Source: Alkalibacter mobilis
GTDB lineage: Bacteria > Bacillota > Clostridia > Eubacteriales > Alkalibacteraceae
Assembly: GCF_015594845.1 (NCBI RefSeq)
Contig: NZ_JADNRK010000003.1
Span: 62,001 to 126,000 of the forward strand
Direction: 5' to 3'
Length of the DNA: 64,000 nt
Shown: positions 48,416 to 56,470 of the stretch, in pieces
Position numbering within the stretch: position 1 is the stretch's first letter
Layout of the letters: each line of letters begins with the position of its first letter
Made by a program: the position numbers and the translations under genes
The notes under the pieces: generated by a model
Databases searched by the model: none
What the model saw: only the letters and a program-made list of their open reading frames with translations
What the model was told of the DNA's origin: nothing

Positions 48416-49255
48416 TTACTCAATCTCCTTGTAATTCTTTCTCAAGAACTCAATTTCTTTTTTATAGCCTTCCAGTTCATTTGGAGTTTCAAGATTGAAT
48501 GTTAAATTTCTCAAAAGGGGATGATTTATCATTTTAATGATCGCTTCAGATCCGATTGTACCTTCCCCTAAAACCTCATGCCTGTCTTTATGGGAATTAA
48601 ATTCCACTTTGCTGTCGTTTATATGTATCCCCTTCAACTTCTGCAACCCAACCACATCGTCGAGCTTTTTGATAACTCCGTCCAGATCTCCTACTATGTC
48701 ATAACCTGCGGAATACATGTGGCAGCTGTCCACCAGTATCCCAATTTTTTCATTGTACTTGATCCCGTCGATTATTCTTTTAATTTCCTCAAAAGTGCTG
48801 CCTATTTCACTTCCCTTTCCGGACATGCCTTCAAGAAGTATGGTTACATCATTGTTTTCAGTCAAAACCTCATTTATGGCTCCTACTATCAACTCTATCC
48901 CCCTGTCCACGCCCGCTCCCACATGGCTTCCGGGATGAAATACGTAATAGGATTCAGGCAGGAGCTTTAACCTCTCCAAATCCTCCGCAAAGATCCTTTT
49001 TCCGAAACTTCTCACGTCTTCTTTGTCTGAACACAAATTCATCGTGTAAGGCGCATGCGCAAACAGAGGAGCAAAATCATTTTCCTCCCAGAGTCTTTTG
49101 AATTTCTCCAAATCCGTCATGTCGATATCTTTTGCCTTACCACCTCTGGGGTTTCTGGTGAAATATTGAAAAGTGTTGGCTCCTATGCTTAAAGCATCCA
49201 TTCCCGCCCTGTAATATCCTTTTGCTATGGAAAGATGACACCCTATTTTTAACAT
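48416..49255 (-). CDS. nfo: Endonuclease IV, apurinic/apyrimidinic
   Basis: Cuts DNA 5' of abasic sites in base-excision repair. The 279-residue TIM barrel shows the three-metal ligands in family order: His in FAHAPYTMNL, His in YVFHPGSHVG, Glu in LLEGMSG, Asp and His in DSCHMYSAGYD, His in GIHINDSK, Asp and His in HKDRHEVLGEG, Glu in NLETPNE. It works after glycosylases such as Ung (59210). Twenty bases after the VWA gene. Confidence 0.96.
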   Translation of the reverse strand: MLKIGCHLSIAKGYYRAGMDALSIGANTFQYFTRNPRGGKAKDIDMTDLEKFKRLWEENDFAPLFAHAPYTMNLCSDKEDVRSFGKRIFAEDLERLKLLPESYYVFHPGSHVGAGVDRGIELIVGAINEVLTENNDVTILLEGMSGKGSEIGSTFEEIKRIIDGIKYNEKIGILVDSCHMYSAGYDIVGDLDGVIKKLDDVVGLQKLKGIHINDSKVEFNSHKDRHEVLGEGTIGSEAIIKMINHPLLRNLTFNLETPNELEGYKKEIEFLRKNYKEIE

Positions 49256-49274
49256 TTAATTCTCCTTCTGTATG

Positions 49275-51065
49275 TTACTCGTAATTTTCTATGATCCTTT
49301 TAAGGTATACTCCTACAATATCGGAAAATCTTTCAACATCCCTGGTATAGATGAAATCTCTACCGTAGATAAATTTTTCTGCAAACAAGTCTTCTTCCTT
49401 GCCTGTAAAAACTCCCAATACGAGGATCCCGTTTTTTCTGGCCCGCCTTACTTCTGCTGCAGTATCTTTAATCGCCTTCATCCCTTTGTAGGAAGTTTCT
49501 CCCCTGATCGTACTGTTTTTGGATATTTTGATGTCATTGGGTTTCCCATCGCTTAAAACGATCAATATCCGGTGTTCTTCAGATCTCTTGTACAACCCCT
49601 GGGTTACTGCTCTGATCGCCAATCCGTCTCTGTTGTTTCCGGTGGCATAATATTCAAATATATTTTTATTTTCGGATTCCGGACTCTCGTAATCCCTGAA
49701 CCGTCTTAGAATGGTATAATCCAAAAAACTTGAAAAACTCATTACCCTATTGGGAATCCCTGCCAATGTCAAAGCTTGGGATATTATGAATCCCTGTGCG
49801 GCCACTTTCCCTTGTCGACTCCTTTGAGAACCGCTGGCATCCAAAAATATGTCCACAACATAACCGCCTTTTTCATTTTTCAATACCTTGTTAAAAAGCC
49901 TGGGATCTTCAACTTTCCCCACTCTCCACAATTTAGACGGCACGATCTGACCATAATCGTTGGGTATGGTCGTTATCTCGGTTTCCATAGTCAAGGTTCG
50001 AATAATGGTTTCCTTTAATTTGAGAACATTTCTCTTGTGCACCCGACTAAAATTATTATAGTATGCCAGATTATTCTCCATTTGTTTAACAACATATTTT
50101 TTTTGGAAGGAATTCTCGACACCGGCCCTTAGAACTCCATCAGTGAAGTGGACTCTGCACCCTTCATGGTTGCTTCTGCAGACTTTTTTTTCCAAAGACT
50201 TTATTTCATCAGGACCCATAAAACTTTTTCCGTGGTAATATGAAATTTGATCGTATATCTTTTTTGCTGTTTCCTCATCGATGGAAAGGACCCTGTTGTC
50301 CTTGGGCTCCCTGTCTGCTTGTGAAGTCTCCCCCATGGACTCAACCACCAATGTGGAAGATATCCTGTCTACTGCATCAGATATGGTCTCATCTCCATAG
50401 TACTCTTCAGCCATGAAATCCTTGTAGTCATCGCCCGAGTTCTTCCAATCTTCTGAAAAAGATTCCAGATATTTTTGCGTTTCCTCATTTCTTTGATACA
50501 AAAAATCAACGTCATCTCTGCTTCCTTCAAAATGCTTGACGTATATGTCTTCTATTTTTTTCAATACATCCAACGTATCTTCGCAGGCCGAGTCATCTTC
50601 TATGTCATCGACTATATTGGTCACCATCCTGTCCATTTGAACACTTCTGCCAGTTTGCCTGAAAAACAGGAGGTATTTGACCTTCTCCATCAAAGTTTTG
50701 GTTTTTGACAGTAAAAAGTTTTCCAATAATTGATTGTAACCCGACTCCCTGATTTCAACTATGCCGGGACGTTCTTTGACAAGTTTCGACTCAACGGCCG
50801 CATCGCAACATATTTGCGCCAGATCTATAAGGATCTCCGGATCAGCTCCCCGACTTATTCGATAATTCAGATAGCCTTTAACAAGATTCCAGTTGATATA
50901 TTTTCTTCTTGCTCCTGCCTTGGCGGCATAATAAATGGCCAAGTCCATGGAGAGATCTGCATATTCTTCAAATTTTTCCATGTCTCCGGAATAGTCTTCG
51001 CTTACAGTCCAAAGCATGTTCTTTAATCTGGATGAAGTCTCGTAATCGCTATATATCCAATCCAT
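49275..51065 (-). CDS. VWA-domain protein, partner of the MoxR ATPase
   Basis: 596 residues. The N-terminal two thirds are mostly helical and charged, with no recognized domain. Residues about 405-590 form a von Willebrand A domain; the metal site (MIDAS) is DASGS at 409-413, with a second element VLSDGKPND. VWA proteins next to MoxR ATPases usually act as a chaperone pair (CobNST, NorQD and RavA-ViaA are known examples). The ATG at 51065, 11 bases after moxR, follows AGAGGT; the open frame to 51110 overlaps moxR and is unlikely. The substrate here is unknown. Confidence 0.85.
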   Translation of the reverse strand: MDWIYSDYETSSRLKNMLWTVSEDYSGDMEKFEEYADLSMDLAIYYAAKAGARRKYINWNLVKGYLNYRISRGADPEILIDLAQICCDAAVESKLVKERPGIVEIRESGYNQLLENFLLSKTKTLMEKVKYLLFFRQTGRSVQMDRMVTNIVDDIEDDSACEDTLDVLKKIEDIYVKHFEGSRDDVDFLYQRNEETQKYLESFSEDWKNSGDDYKDFMAEEYYGDETISDAVDRISSTLVVESMGETSQADREPKDNRVLSIDEETAKKIYDQISYYHGKSFMGPDEIKSLEKKVCRSNHEGCRVHFTDGVLRAGVENSFQKKYVVKQMENNLAYYNNFSRVHKRNVLKLKETIIRTLTMETEITTIPNDYGQIVPSKLWRVGKVEDPRLFNKVLKNEKGGYVVDIFLDASGSQRSRQGKVAAQGFIISQALTLAGIPNRVMSFSSFLDYTILRRFRDYESPESENKNIFEYYATGNNRDGLAIRAVTQGLYKRSEEHRILIVLSDGKPNDIKISKNSTIRGETSYKGMKAIKDTAAEVRRARKNGILVLGVFTGKEEDLFAEKFIYGRDFIYTRDVERFSDIVGVYLKRIIENYE

Positions 51066-51076
51066 CTCATACCTCT

Positions 51077-52000
51077 TTATTTCCCGGGAAATACCTCTTG
51101 AGACGTCCAAGATTCAGGTATTCTCGTTCTGATTACATCCCCTACGATTTCCTTTTCATATTCGTCGAAAGTTTTTCCTGTTACACCCATCTTAACAGCC
51201 AGTCGTGGTTTAAGACCCCTCTTGACCGTCTTTATGCAGGCAATCAATCCTCTCAAGTCTACTGATTTGGTCGAAATTTCTCCGTTGTCCGATTTAACCT
51301 GCAGATCCAAAAACAATCCGGCAAACTGGTTTAATTTTTCCATATCCGCATCAGGAAAATATCTGTTCAGTATCATCATCAGCTTTTCTTTTTCCACCTG
51401 GGGAATATCCACCACCAAGAATCTGGATACCAGCGCCTCGTTCAGTTCTTTTGTCCCGGCATATTCATAATTCATTGTTCCGATGAATCTTGTGGCTTCA
51501 TTGAGCTTGATTTTTTCGTATCCGGGGATATCGATCATTTTTCTATAATCTAAAGCCGAGTGAAGAACTACTATCGCATCGTTTTTCGCCATATTTATCT
51601 CGTCAAAAACGCCAAACCCTCCGTTGACAGCACACTCGTAGACTGCACCCTTTCTAAGTTTTACTTCATTGTCGGAAAAAGTATCCGTTCCTATCAATGT
51701 AGCACTGTCTGTATTTACATGAAATGATACATTCCACTGAGGTCTTCCAAAAAGAAGACACAAGTTGTCCGCCAATAAATTCTTGCCTGTGGCTTTGGGG
51801 CCTGAAAGCAAGATATGTTCGCCTTCCAGAATAGCTGCAATGCACATCTCCCAGATATCCTTGCCGTAGAAAAAACCGTTTTCCTCAGGTATCCTGACTT
51901 TAAGTTCGTCTTTTATTTCATAGAATTTTTTAAAATAGTCAACCTCGGCCAGCATTTTTTCATTCAAGCCTTGTTCCGATAAAAAATCCATCAATCCCAC
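51077..52000 (-). CDS. MoxR-family AAA+ ATPase, GTG start
   Basis: 307 residues of one AAA+ module. The P-loop is GPKATGKNLL, with Asn in place of the usual Thr/Ser. Walker B is FGVFDEINMAKND, and sensor I is GTMNYEYAGTKELNEAL followed by SRF (arginine finger region). The close VWA gene completes a MoxR-VWA pair. The GTG at 52000 is seven bases after AAGGGTG. A TATAAT at 52039-52034 without a good -35 is the only upstream promoter element seen. Confidence 0.85.
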   Translation of the reverse strand: MGLMDFLSEQGLNEKMLAEVDYFKKFYEIKDELKVRIPEENGFFYGKDIWEMCIAAILEGEHILLSGPKATGKNLLADNLCLLFGRPQWNVSFHVNTDSATLIGTDTFSDNEVKLRKGAVYECAVNGGFGVFDEINMAKNDAIVVLHSALDYRKMIDIPGYEKIKLNEATRFIGTMNYEYAGTKELNEALVSRFLVVDIPQVEKEKLMMILNRYFPDADMEKLNQFAGLFLDLQVKSDNGEISTKSVDLRGLIACIKTVKRGLKPRLAVKMGVTGKTFDEYEKEIVGDVIRTRIPESWTSQEVFPGK

Positions 52001-52144
52001 TATAGATCACCCTTCGCATCTTATTATCCATTAATTATATCATAAATAAAACGGATTATCTCGACCACACGTGCCGCATGGTCGATTGGGAGCGTTCTGT
52101 CATATAAAATACCAATTCCTCTCATTCCAACACGATGATTTGTA

Positions 52145-52173
52145 TTGAAACTTCGTGTAAAAACGTTTACAAT
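52145..52173 (+). promoter_or_regulatory. Promoter of the TetR gene
   Basis: TTGAAA at 52145-52150, 17 bases, TACAAT at 52168-52173, about 32 bases before the possible start codon. Confidence 0.65.
52156..52171. promoter_or_regulatory. Operator-like inverted repeat at the tetR promoter
   Basis: TGTAAA-AACG-TTTACA is a perfect six-base inverted repeat covering the -10 spacer of the promoter at 52145-52173. A further TTTACA lies at 52208-52213. Autoregulation by the neighbouring TetR protein is the obvious inference. Confidence 0.45.
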
Positions 52174-52204
52174 TACATTTACTTGAAAGTTTAATTGAAA
52201 GGCT

Positions 52205-52867
52205 GTGTTTACATTGGCAACCAATAAAAAAGGAGAACAGACAAGAGAATATATATATATGATCTCAAAAGAACTCTTTTACAGAAACGGTTATTCAGGA
52301 ACCACCTTGTCAAAGATCGCCCTGAAAGCCGAGGTTCCCATTGGTCTTATACCCTATCATTTTAAAAACAAGGACAACATTGTCAGCTTGATATATGCCG
52401 ATTTTCTTAATAAGATCAGGACTTGTGTCGAAAGCCGGTTGCATAAAAGATCTGCAAATTCTATTCTGTATCACGGAGTGGTCTCCCGGATATATTATCA
52501 AATTATATTTTCTGACCCCAACAACAAAAAATTCTATCATGAGATACTATTGAAAAAATCCAATTACAAATTGCTTCACGGACCAATCGGCGACATATAC
52601 ACAAACTATCTGAAAGATTTCAACGTCCATATTTCCAAAACCGGGTTTTCCGATATTCTTCATGCTGATTTCGGGGCTAGAAGAGAGGTCTTCCTCAACA
52701 AATTTGAATCTCCTGAAAAAACCGACATTCAAGACCTGGTAACTTTTGCAAACGGTATAGTCCCCAGACTGCTTAAGATAGACCAGACCCTTGTAGACGA
52801 AATCTTACATGAGTCTTATGAAATCTTTAAAAGCTTGAGTTATGATCACATCAAGCTCTTGATATGA
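52205..52867 (+). CDS. TetR/AcrR-family transcriptional regulator
   Basis: 220 residues with an N-terminal TetR helix-turn-helix (KIALKAEVPIGLIPYHFKNKDNI) shortened here to its key part, IGLIPYHFKNKD, and a helical ligand domain of no clear subgroup. Starts: GTG at 52205 (the longest reading) or TTG at 52214; neither has an ideal ribosome site (GAAAGG at 52196-52201), so the start is uncertain. It is divergent from moxR and followed by a small membrane protein 36 bases away. Confidence 0.82.
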   Translation: MFTLATNKKGEQTREYIYMISKELFYRNGYSGTTLSKIALKAEVPIGLIPYHFKNKDNIVSLIYADFLNKIRTCVESRLHKRSANSILYHGVVSRIYYQIIFSDPNNKKFYHEILLKKSNYKLLHGPIGDIYTNYLKDFNVHISKTGFSDILHADFGARREVFLNKFESPEKTDIQDLVTFANGIVPRLLKIDQTLVDEILHESYEIFKSLSYDHIKLLI

Positions 52868-52903
52868 ATCAATTTTTATATTTAATTTACCGGAGGGATC
52901 AAT

Positions 52904-53071
52904 ATGAACAGCAAGATCCAAGGATACATCATGGCTGCTATAGGATTTGGATTTTTAGTTTTCAGCGCCGCAAACTATATTTCGGACGGAGAAAATAAAA
53001 CTCCCGCATTTTTGATTATGGGTTTGGTTTTTGTGGTGATAGGGATGAAAAAGGCTAGAAACGCCAGATAA
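52904..53071 (+). CDS. Small membrane protein, 55 residues
   Basis: The ATG at 52904 follows GGAGGGATCAAT and the frame ends TAA at 53069-53071. The product has two hydrophobic segments (IMAAIGFGFLVFSAANYI and AFLIMGLVFVVIGM) joined by a short polar loop, and a basic C-terminal KKARNAR. I do not recognize a family. The good ribosome site and terminator directly after it support a real gene, probably cotranscribed with tetR. Confidence 0.75.
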   Translation: MNSKIQGYIMAAIGFGFLVFSAANYISDGENKTPAFLIMGLVFVVIGMKKARNAR

Positions 53072-53075
53072 AATC

Positions 53076-53103
53076 AAAAAAAGAGGGGTTCCCCTCTTTT
53101 TTT
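53076..53103. terminator. Bidirectional terminator
   Basis: AAAAAAAGAGGGG-TT-CCCCTCTTTTTTT is a symmetric hairpin ending both the tetR transcript (plus strand) and the met operon (minus strand). Its last bases overlap the metQ stop codon. Confidence 0.92.
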
Positions 53104-53923
53104 AGAACATAGGCACAACTGAGCCTTCATATTTTTCTTCCAAAAACTGTTTGACTTCATCTGACTGTATCACGTTTTTCAGCGTTTCGAACATCTCTCT
53201 GTCGTCCCCTGTCCTGGTTACTATGACATTAGCAAATGTCTGGGCAGCCAATGAATCCTTATCCTCTGCCAATAGAGCATCGGCGGCGGCATTCAATCCT
53301 GCTTCAATAGCGTAGTTCCCGTTTATAACAGCCATATTCACGTCCACCAGCGATCTGGATACTTGAGCCGCTTCCAACTCCACAATTTCCAGATTCAAAG
53401 GATTTGATGTAATGTCCTTTACAGTCGCTTCCAGACCTGCATTGTCGTCCACTTCTATAAGTCCGGCCTCTTCAAGCAACAAAAGTGCTCTTGCTTCGTT
53501 AGTAGTGTCGTTCGGAACCGCTATCTGGTCTCCTTCTTTGATTTCATTCAATGTGGCTGTCTTCCCCGGATATAATCCCAATGGTTCGAAGTGAACTGAA
53601 ATCACAGCACTCAGATCCGTTTCATTTTTTATATTGAAGTCCTCCAAGTAAGGCACATGCTGGAAAAAATTTGCATCCAGTTCTTCATTTGCCAATGTCA
53701 GATTGGGTTGAACATAATCGGTGAATTCGATTATCTCCAATTCAATTCCTTCTTCTTCCATCATGGGCTTGATAAAATCCAAAATTTCATAGTGCGGTAC
53801 CGGCGTAGCCCCGATTTTTAAAGTGACCAGATCTTCGCCATCTTGACCGTTGTTGCCGCAGCCCGCAAGTAACAAAGCAATAACCGCGATTACGGCCAAT
53901 AGTAATACTCCCTTTTTTTTCAT
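53102..53923 (-). CDS. metQ: Methionine ABC transporter substrate-binding lipoprotein
   Basis: 273 residues of the NlpA family. A lipoprotein signal peptide ends in LAGC at about residue 22, so LspA processes it and it is lipid-anchored outside the membrane. The mature start LVTLKIGATPVPHYEILDF and DANFFQHVPYLEDFN are the family ligand-binding segments. It has its own promoter (53971-53999) besides read-through from metNI, and an inverted repeat in its leader. Confidence 0.93.
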   Translation of the reverse strand: MKKKGVLLLAVIAVIALLLAGCGNNGQDGEDLVTLKIGATPVPHYEILDFIKPMMEEEGIELEIIEFTDYVQPNLTLANEELDANFFQHVPYLEDFNIKNETDLSAVISVHFEPLGLYPGKTATLNEIKEGDQIAVPNDTTNEARALLLLEEAGLIEVDDNAGLEATVKDITSNPLNLEIVELEAAQVSRSLVDVNMAVINGNYAIEAGLNAAADALLAEDKDSLAAQTFANVIVTRTGDDREMFETLKNVIQSDEVKQFLEEKYEGSVVPMF

Positions 53924-53938
53924 ACTATCTCTCCTCCC

Positions 53939-53956
53939 TTGAAACTATCGTTTCAA
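53939..53956. promoter_or_regulatory. Inverted repeat in the metQ leader
   Basis: TTGAAAC-TATC-GTTTCAA, seven-base perfect arms, located between the metQ promoter and its ribosome site. It could be an operator or an RNA hairpin. Its link to the neighbouring Rrf2 proteins is only a guess. Confidence 0.4.
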
Positions 53957-53970
53957 TTCCCTTTTTGATA

Positions 53971-53999
53971 ATTCTATTCTTGAAGATTTAAAAAGTCAA
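53971..53999 (-). promoter_or_regulatory. Internal promoter of metQ
   Basis: TTGACT at 53999-53994, 17 bases, TAGAAT at 53976-53971, in the 88-base gap between metI and metQ. It would allow extra production of the binding protein. Confidence 0.65.
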
Positions 54000-54011
54000 T
54001 AATTATGAAAT

Positions 54012-54674
54012 TCAATTCAAATGGTTGATCTTTTTAGACCATTTGTTTCCTATTACCTGGATTCCCTGGACTATGGCCACCAACAAAATGATGGTGACTA
54101 CCATCAATTCTCCTTCGTATCTGTAGTAACCGTAACGAATGGCTATATCTCCCAGGCCTCCTCCACCAAGCACGCCAGCCATGGCGGAATAACCTACAAG
54201 GGTTATCGTAGTGATCGATGCCCCCATGATCAAGGACGGCATACTTTCCGGCACCATGACCTTGTATATGATTTCAAACTTTGAGCATCCCATTGAAGTT
54301 GCCGCCTCTATTATGCCTTTGTCCACTTCCTTTAAGGAACTTTCCACCAATCGGGCAACAAAAGGTGTGGCGCCTATGACCAAAGCCACTATGGCCGCTT
54401 TTGGTCCTATGGATGTTCCCGCCACCATGCGGGTAAATGGCATTACTGCAATTATGAGGATTATAAAAGGAACTGATCTGACGATGTTAACGACCGTCTC
54501 CAAAACCCTGTTGACATGCTTTGCAGGCATGATGTGATTGTCGCCGGTGACTACCAGTGCGATCCCCAAGGGCAATCCAAAAAGATAGGAGAAAAAAGTC
54601 GATGCAAAAATCATGTAAAGGGAATCCAATGTTCCCTTGATCAAAATGTCACTGAATTCTGTCAACAAGCTCAT
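54012..54674 (-). CDS. metI: Methionine ABC transporter permease
   Basis: 220 residues with about five hydrophobic segments. The permease signature is EAATSMGCSKFEIIYKVMVPES, given here in part as AATSMGCSKFEI, which contacts the ATPase. It overlaps metN by four bases (ATGA) and precedes metQ by 88 bases. Confidence 0.93.
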   Translation of the reverse strand: MSLLTEFSDILIKGTLDSLYMIFASTFFSYLFGLPLGIALVVTGDNHIMPAKHVNRVLETVVNIVRSVPFIILIIAVMPFTRMVAGTSIGPKAAIVALVIGATPFVARLVESSLKEVDKGIIEAATSMGCSKFEIIYKVMVPESMPSLIMGASITTITLVGYSAMAGVLGGGGLGDIAIRYGYYRYEGELMVVTIILLVAIVQGIQVIGNKWSKKINHLN

Positions 54675-55384
54675 TGATTCACCTCCTCAAAATGATTGAT
54701 CAAGTCTTTGGTCAATCCGTCTTTTACGATTCTCGCACTTTCAATTACAGCCACCTTGTTGCAGATCGTCTCCACTACTTTCATTTCATGAGTGATAATT
54801 ATTATGGTAACACCAAGCTTTTCATTTATATCCTTGAGCAAATTTAATATGGACAGTGTGGTCACCGGGTCTAAAGCAGATGTTGCCTCATCGCAGAGAA
54901 GGACCTTTGGATTGTTTGCCAAAGCTCGCGCTATTGCCACTCTCTGTTTTTGGCCACCACTCAGTTGAGCGGGATAACTGTTGGACTTCTCTTCTAATCC
55001 TACCAGCTTTAGTAAATCCTCCGCTCTTTTCTCAGCTGTTTTTTTATCTGTTTTTGCTATCTCCAAAGGAAATTTTATATTGTCGAGCACATTTCTTTGC
55101 ATCAATAGATTAAAGTCCTGAAAAATCATTCCCAGGCTTTGGCGGATCTTTCTAAGATCTTTTTCATCCATGGCGGTTATTTCCTGTCCTTCGATAAAAA
55201 CTTTTCCCTCGGTAGGACGTTCCAATAAGTTTATGCATCTGACCAGCGTGCTTTTACCGGCACCACTCAAACCGATAACTCCGTAAATGTCGCCTTTTTC
55301 AACATTGAGGCTTACGTTGTCCAAGGCAAGAAATCCGCCCGTCTTAGTCTTGTACATCTTTGATATGTTTTCAATTCTAATCAT
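54671..55384 (-). CDS. metN: Methionine ABC transporter ATPase, short form without NIL domain
   Basis: 237 residues. The P-loop is GLSGAGKST, the ABC signature LSGGQKQRVAIARAL, the Walker B VLLCDEATSALD and the H-loop IIITHEM. E. coli MetN has about 343 residues with a C-terminal NIL/ACT domain that binds methionine and blocks transport; this protein ends 10-15 residues after the ATPase fold. The stop overlaps metI by four bases, so it is not a frameshift. Feedback inhibition by internal methionine would be missing. Substrate is inferred from metI and metQ. Confidence 0.9.
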   Translation of the reverse strand: MIRIENISKMYKTKTGGFLALDNVSLNVEKGDIYGVIGLSGAGKSTLVRCINLLERPTEGKVFIEGQEITAMDEKDLRKIRQSLGMIFQDFNLLMQRNVLDNIKFPLEIAKTDKKTAEKRAEDLLKLVGLEEKSNSYPAQLSGGQKQRVAIARALANNPKVLLCDEATSALDPVTTLSILNLLKDINEKLGVTIIIITHEMKVVETICNKVAVIESARIVKDGLTKDLINHFEEVNQ

Positions 55385-55417
55385 ATGTTGTTAACCCTTT
55401 CGTTATATGCCGCGTTA

Positions 55418-55858
55418 TCAGATATAGTACATCGGGGCGTTGGCACCTAGTTTATTTTTATAATCTTCCACCAACCTTTTCAGTGTCACGGCATCCAAAT
55501 ATTCATTTATTTCCTCATCTATTTTTTCCCATACATTCATGTTTATGCACAACGTCAATGAGTTTGTCACTTCTTCCGATGCCTGGTCAATGATCGAAAA
55601 ATCCCCTTCCAGTATTCTCAATATTTCTGCAACAGAAAGCTTGTCCGGATCGGCATTCAGAAAGTAGCCTCCCTGAGCGCCTTTGATGCTTTTTACTATC
55701 CCATTTTTCCTAAGTGTTGCAAATACCTGTTCCAAATAAATTTCAGATATATTTTGTCTTTCGGCGATCTGGCCCAAAGACTGATGCCCATTACTCCCGT
55801 AGAACGCCAGGTCGATCAATGCTCTGAGCCCGTACCTGCCCTTCGTAGACAACTTCAT
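55418..55858 (-). CDS. Rrf2-family regulator, single-cysteine (CymR-like)
   Basis: 146 residues: a winged helix (MKLSTKGRYGLRALIDLAF, NISEIYLEQVFATLRKNG, KGAQGGYFLN) and a C-terminal dimer helix. Only one cysteine (LTLCINMNVW) remains where IscR/NsrR have three, so it probably binds no Fe-S cluster, as in B. subtilis CymR, which controls sulfur metabolism. It lies 33 bases before metN and 14 after another Rrf2 gene, so sulfur-related control of the met genes is a fair inference. Confidence 0.85.
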   Translation of the reverse strand: MKLSTKGRYGLRALIDLAFYGSNGHQSLGQIAERQNISEIYLEQVFATLRKNGIVKSIKGAQGGYFLNADPDKLSVAEILRILEGDFSIIDQASEEVTNSLTLCINMNVWEKIDEEINEYLDAVTLKRLVEDYKNKLGANAPMYYI

Positions 55859-55872
55859 TCAATTACCTCATT

Positions 55873-56325
55873 TCAAATATAGTACTCCAATTCGTTCTTT
55901 CCACTGTAAGATTCGTAACAATCCATCAAATCTTTTAACGTCACACTATCCAAAACTTCGTTTATACGGCTTTCTATTCCACCCCAAACATCTCTGGTGG
56001 GGCAAATTTTGTAATTGCCGCATTCGCAGGCATCTATTCCAGCTTCCAAACATCCCACCGGCGCCATGCTGCCTTCAACGGATCTTATTATATCTCCTGC
56101 TGTTATTGTTTCAGGAGTTCTTGCAAGCCGGTAACCCCCTTGGGCTCCCCTGACGCTTTCGATAAGTTGCGATTTTCTTAGGATCACAAACAACTGCTCC
56201 AAATAATTTTTTGATTTATCCAGCCGCATTGCGATATTTTTCAGGCTTTCAAGTTCCTCTTTGCTGTGGCAAGCCAGATCCAATACCGCTTCAAGAGCGT
56301 ATCTTCCTTTGGTAGAAATTTTCAT
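55873..56325 (-). CDS. Rrf2-family regulator with cluster-type cysteines
   Basis: 150 residues from the ATG at 56325, five bases after GGAGG; a longer reading to 56337 is less likely. The winged helix is like that of its neighbour (MKISTKGRYALEAVLDLAC, RGAQGGYRLAR). Cysteines in VGCLEAGIDACECGN and YKICPTRDVW resemble the Fe-S site of IscR and NsrR-type members, though the spacing is not the standard one. First gene of a run that continues to the second Rrf2 and metNIQ. Confidence 0.85.
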   Translation of the reverse strand: MKISTKGRYALEAVLDLACHSKEELESLKNIAMRLDKSKNYLEQLFVILRKSQLIESVRGAQGGYRLARTPETITAGDIIRSVEGSMAPVGCLEAGIDACECGNYKICPTRDVWGGIESRINEVLDSVTLKDLMDCYESYSGKNELEYYI

Positions 56326-56349
56326 AACAACCTCCAAATATTCTACTAT

Positions 56350-56378
56350 ATATTATCATTAAGAAATGGTCTAGACAA
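56350..56378 (-). promoter_or_regulatory. Promoter of the Rrf2-Rrf2-metNIQ unit
   Basis: TTGTCT at 56378-56373, 17 bases, TAATAT at 56355-56350; each hexamer is a 4/6 match. It is the only candidate between tRNA-Val and the first Rrf2 gene. Confidence 0.5.
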
Positions 56379-56423
56379 CATCTTATAAAAAAATCCAAAA
56401 ATCTTGCATGGGTGCAATTACGC

Positions 56424-56458
56424 AAAAACCCCGCTTTCAAAAGTTTGAAAACAGGGTT
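56424..56458 (-). terminator. Terminator after tRNA-Val
   Basis: AACCC-TG-TTTTCAAA and TTTGAAA-GC-GGGGTT fold on a CTT loop, followed by TTTTG. It separates tRNA-Val from the downstream Rrf2 promoter. Confidence 0.8.
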
Positions 56459-56470
56459 GTAATTTCATAA

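Noticed and set aside
54671-54674. MetN truncated by a frameshift
   Set aside because: The stop overlaps the metI start by four bases and metI continues normally. No NIL-domain sequence remains downstream.
53924-56349. SAM or other methionine riboswitch in the met operon
   Set aside because: No S-box core or terminator was found in the short gaps; control is more likely by the Rrf2 proteins.
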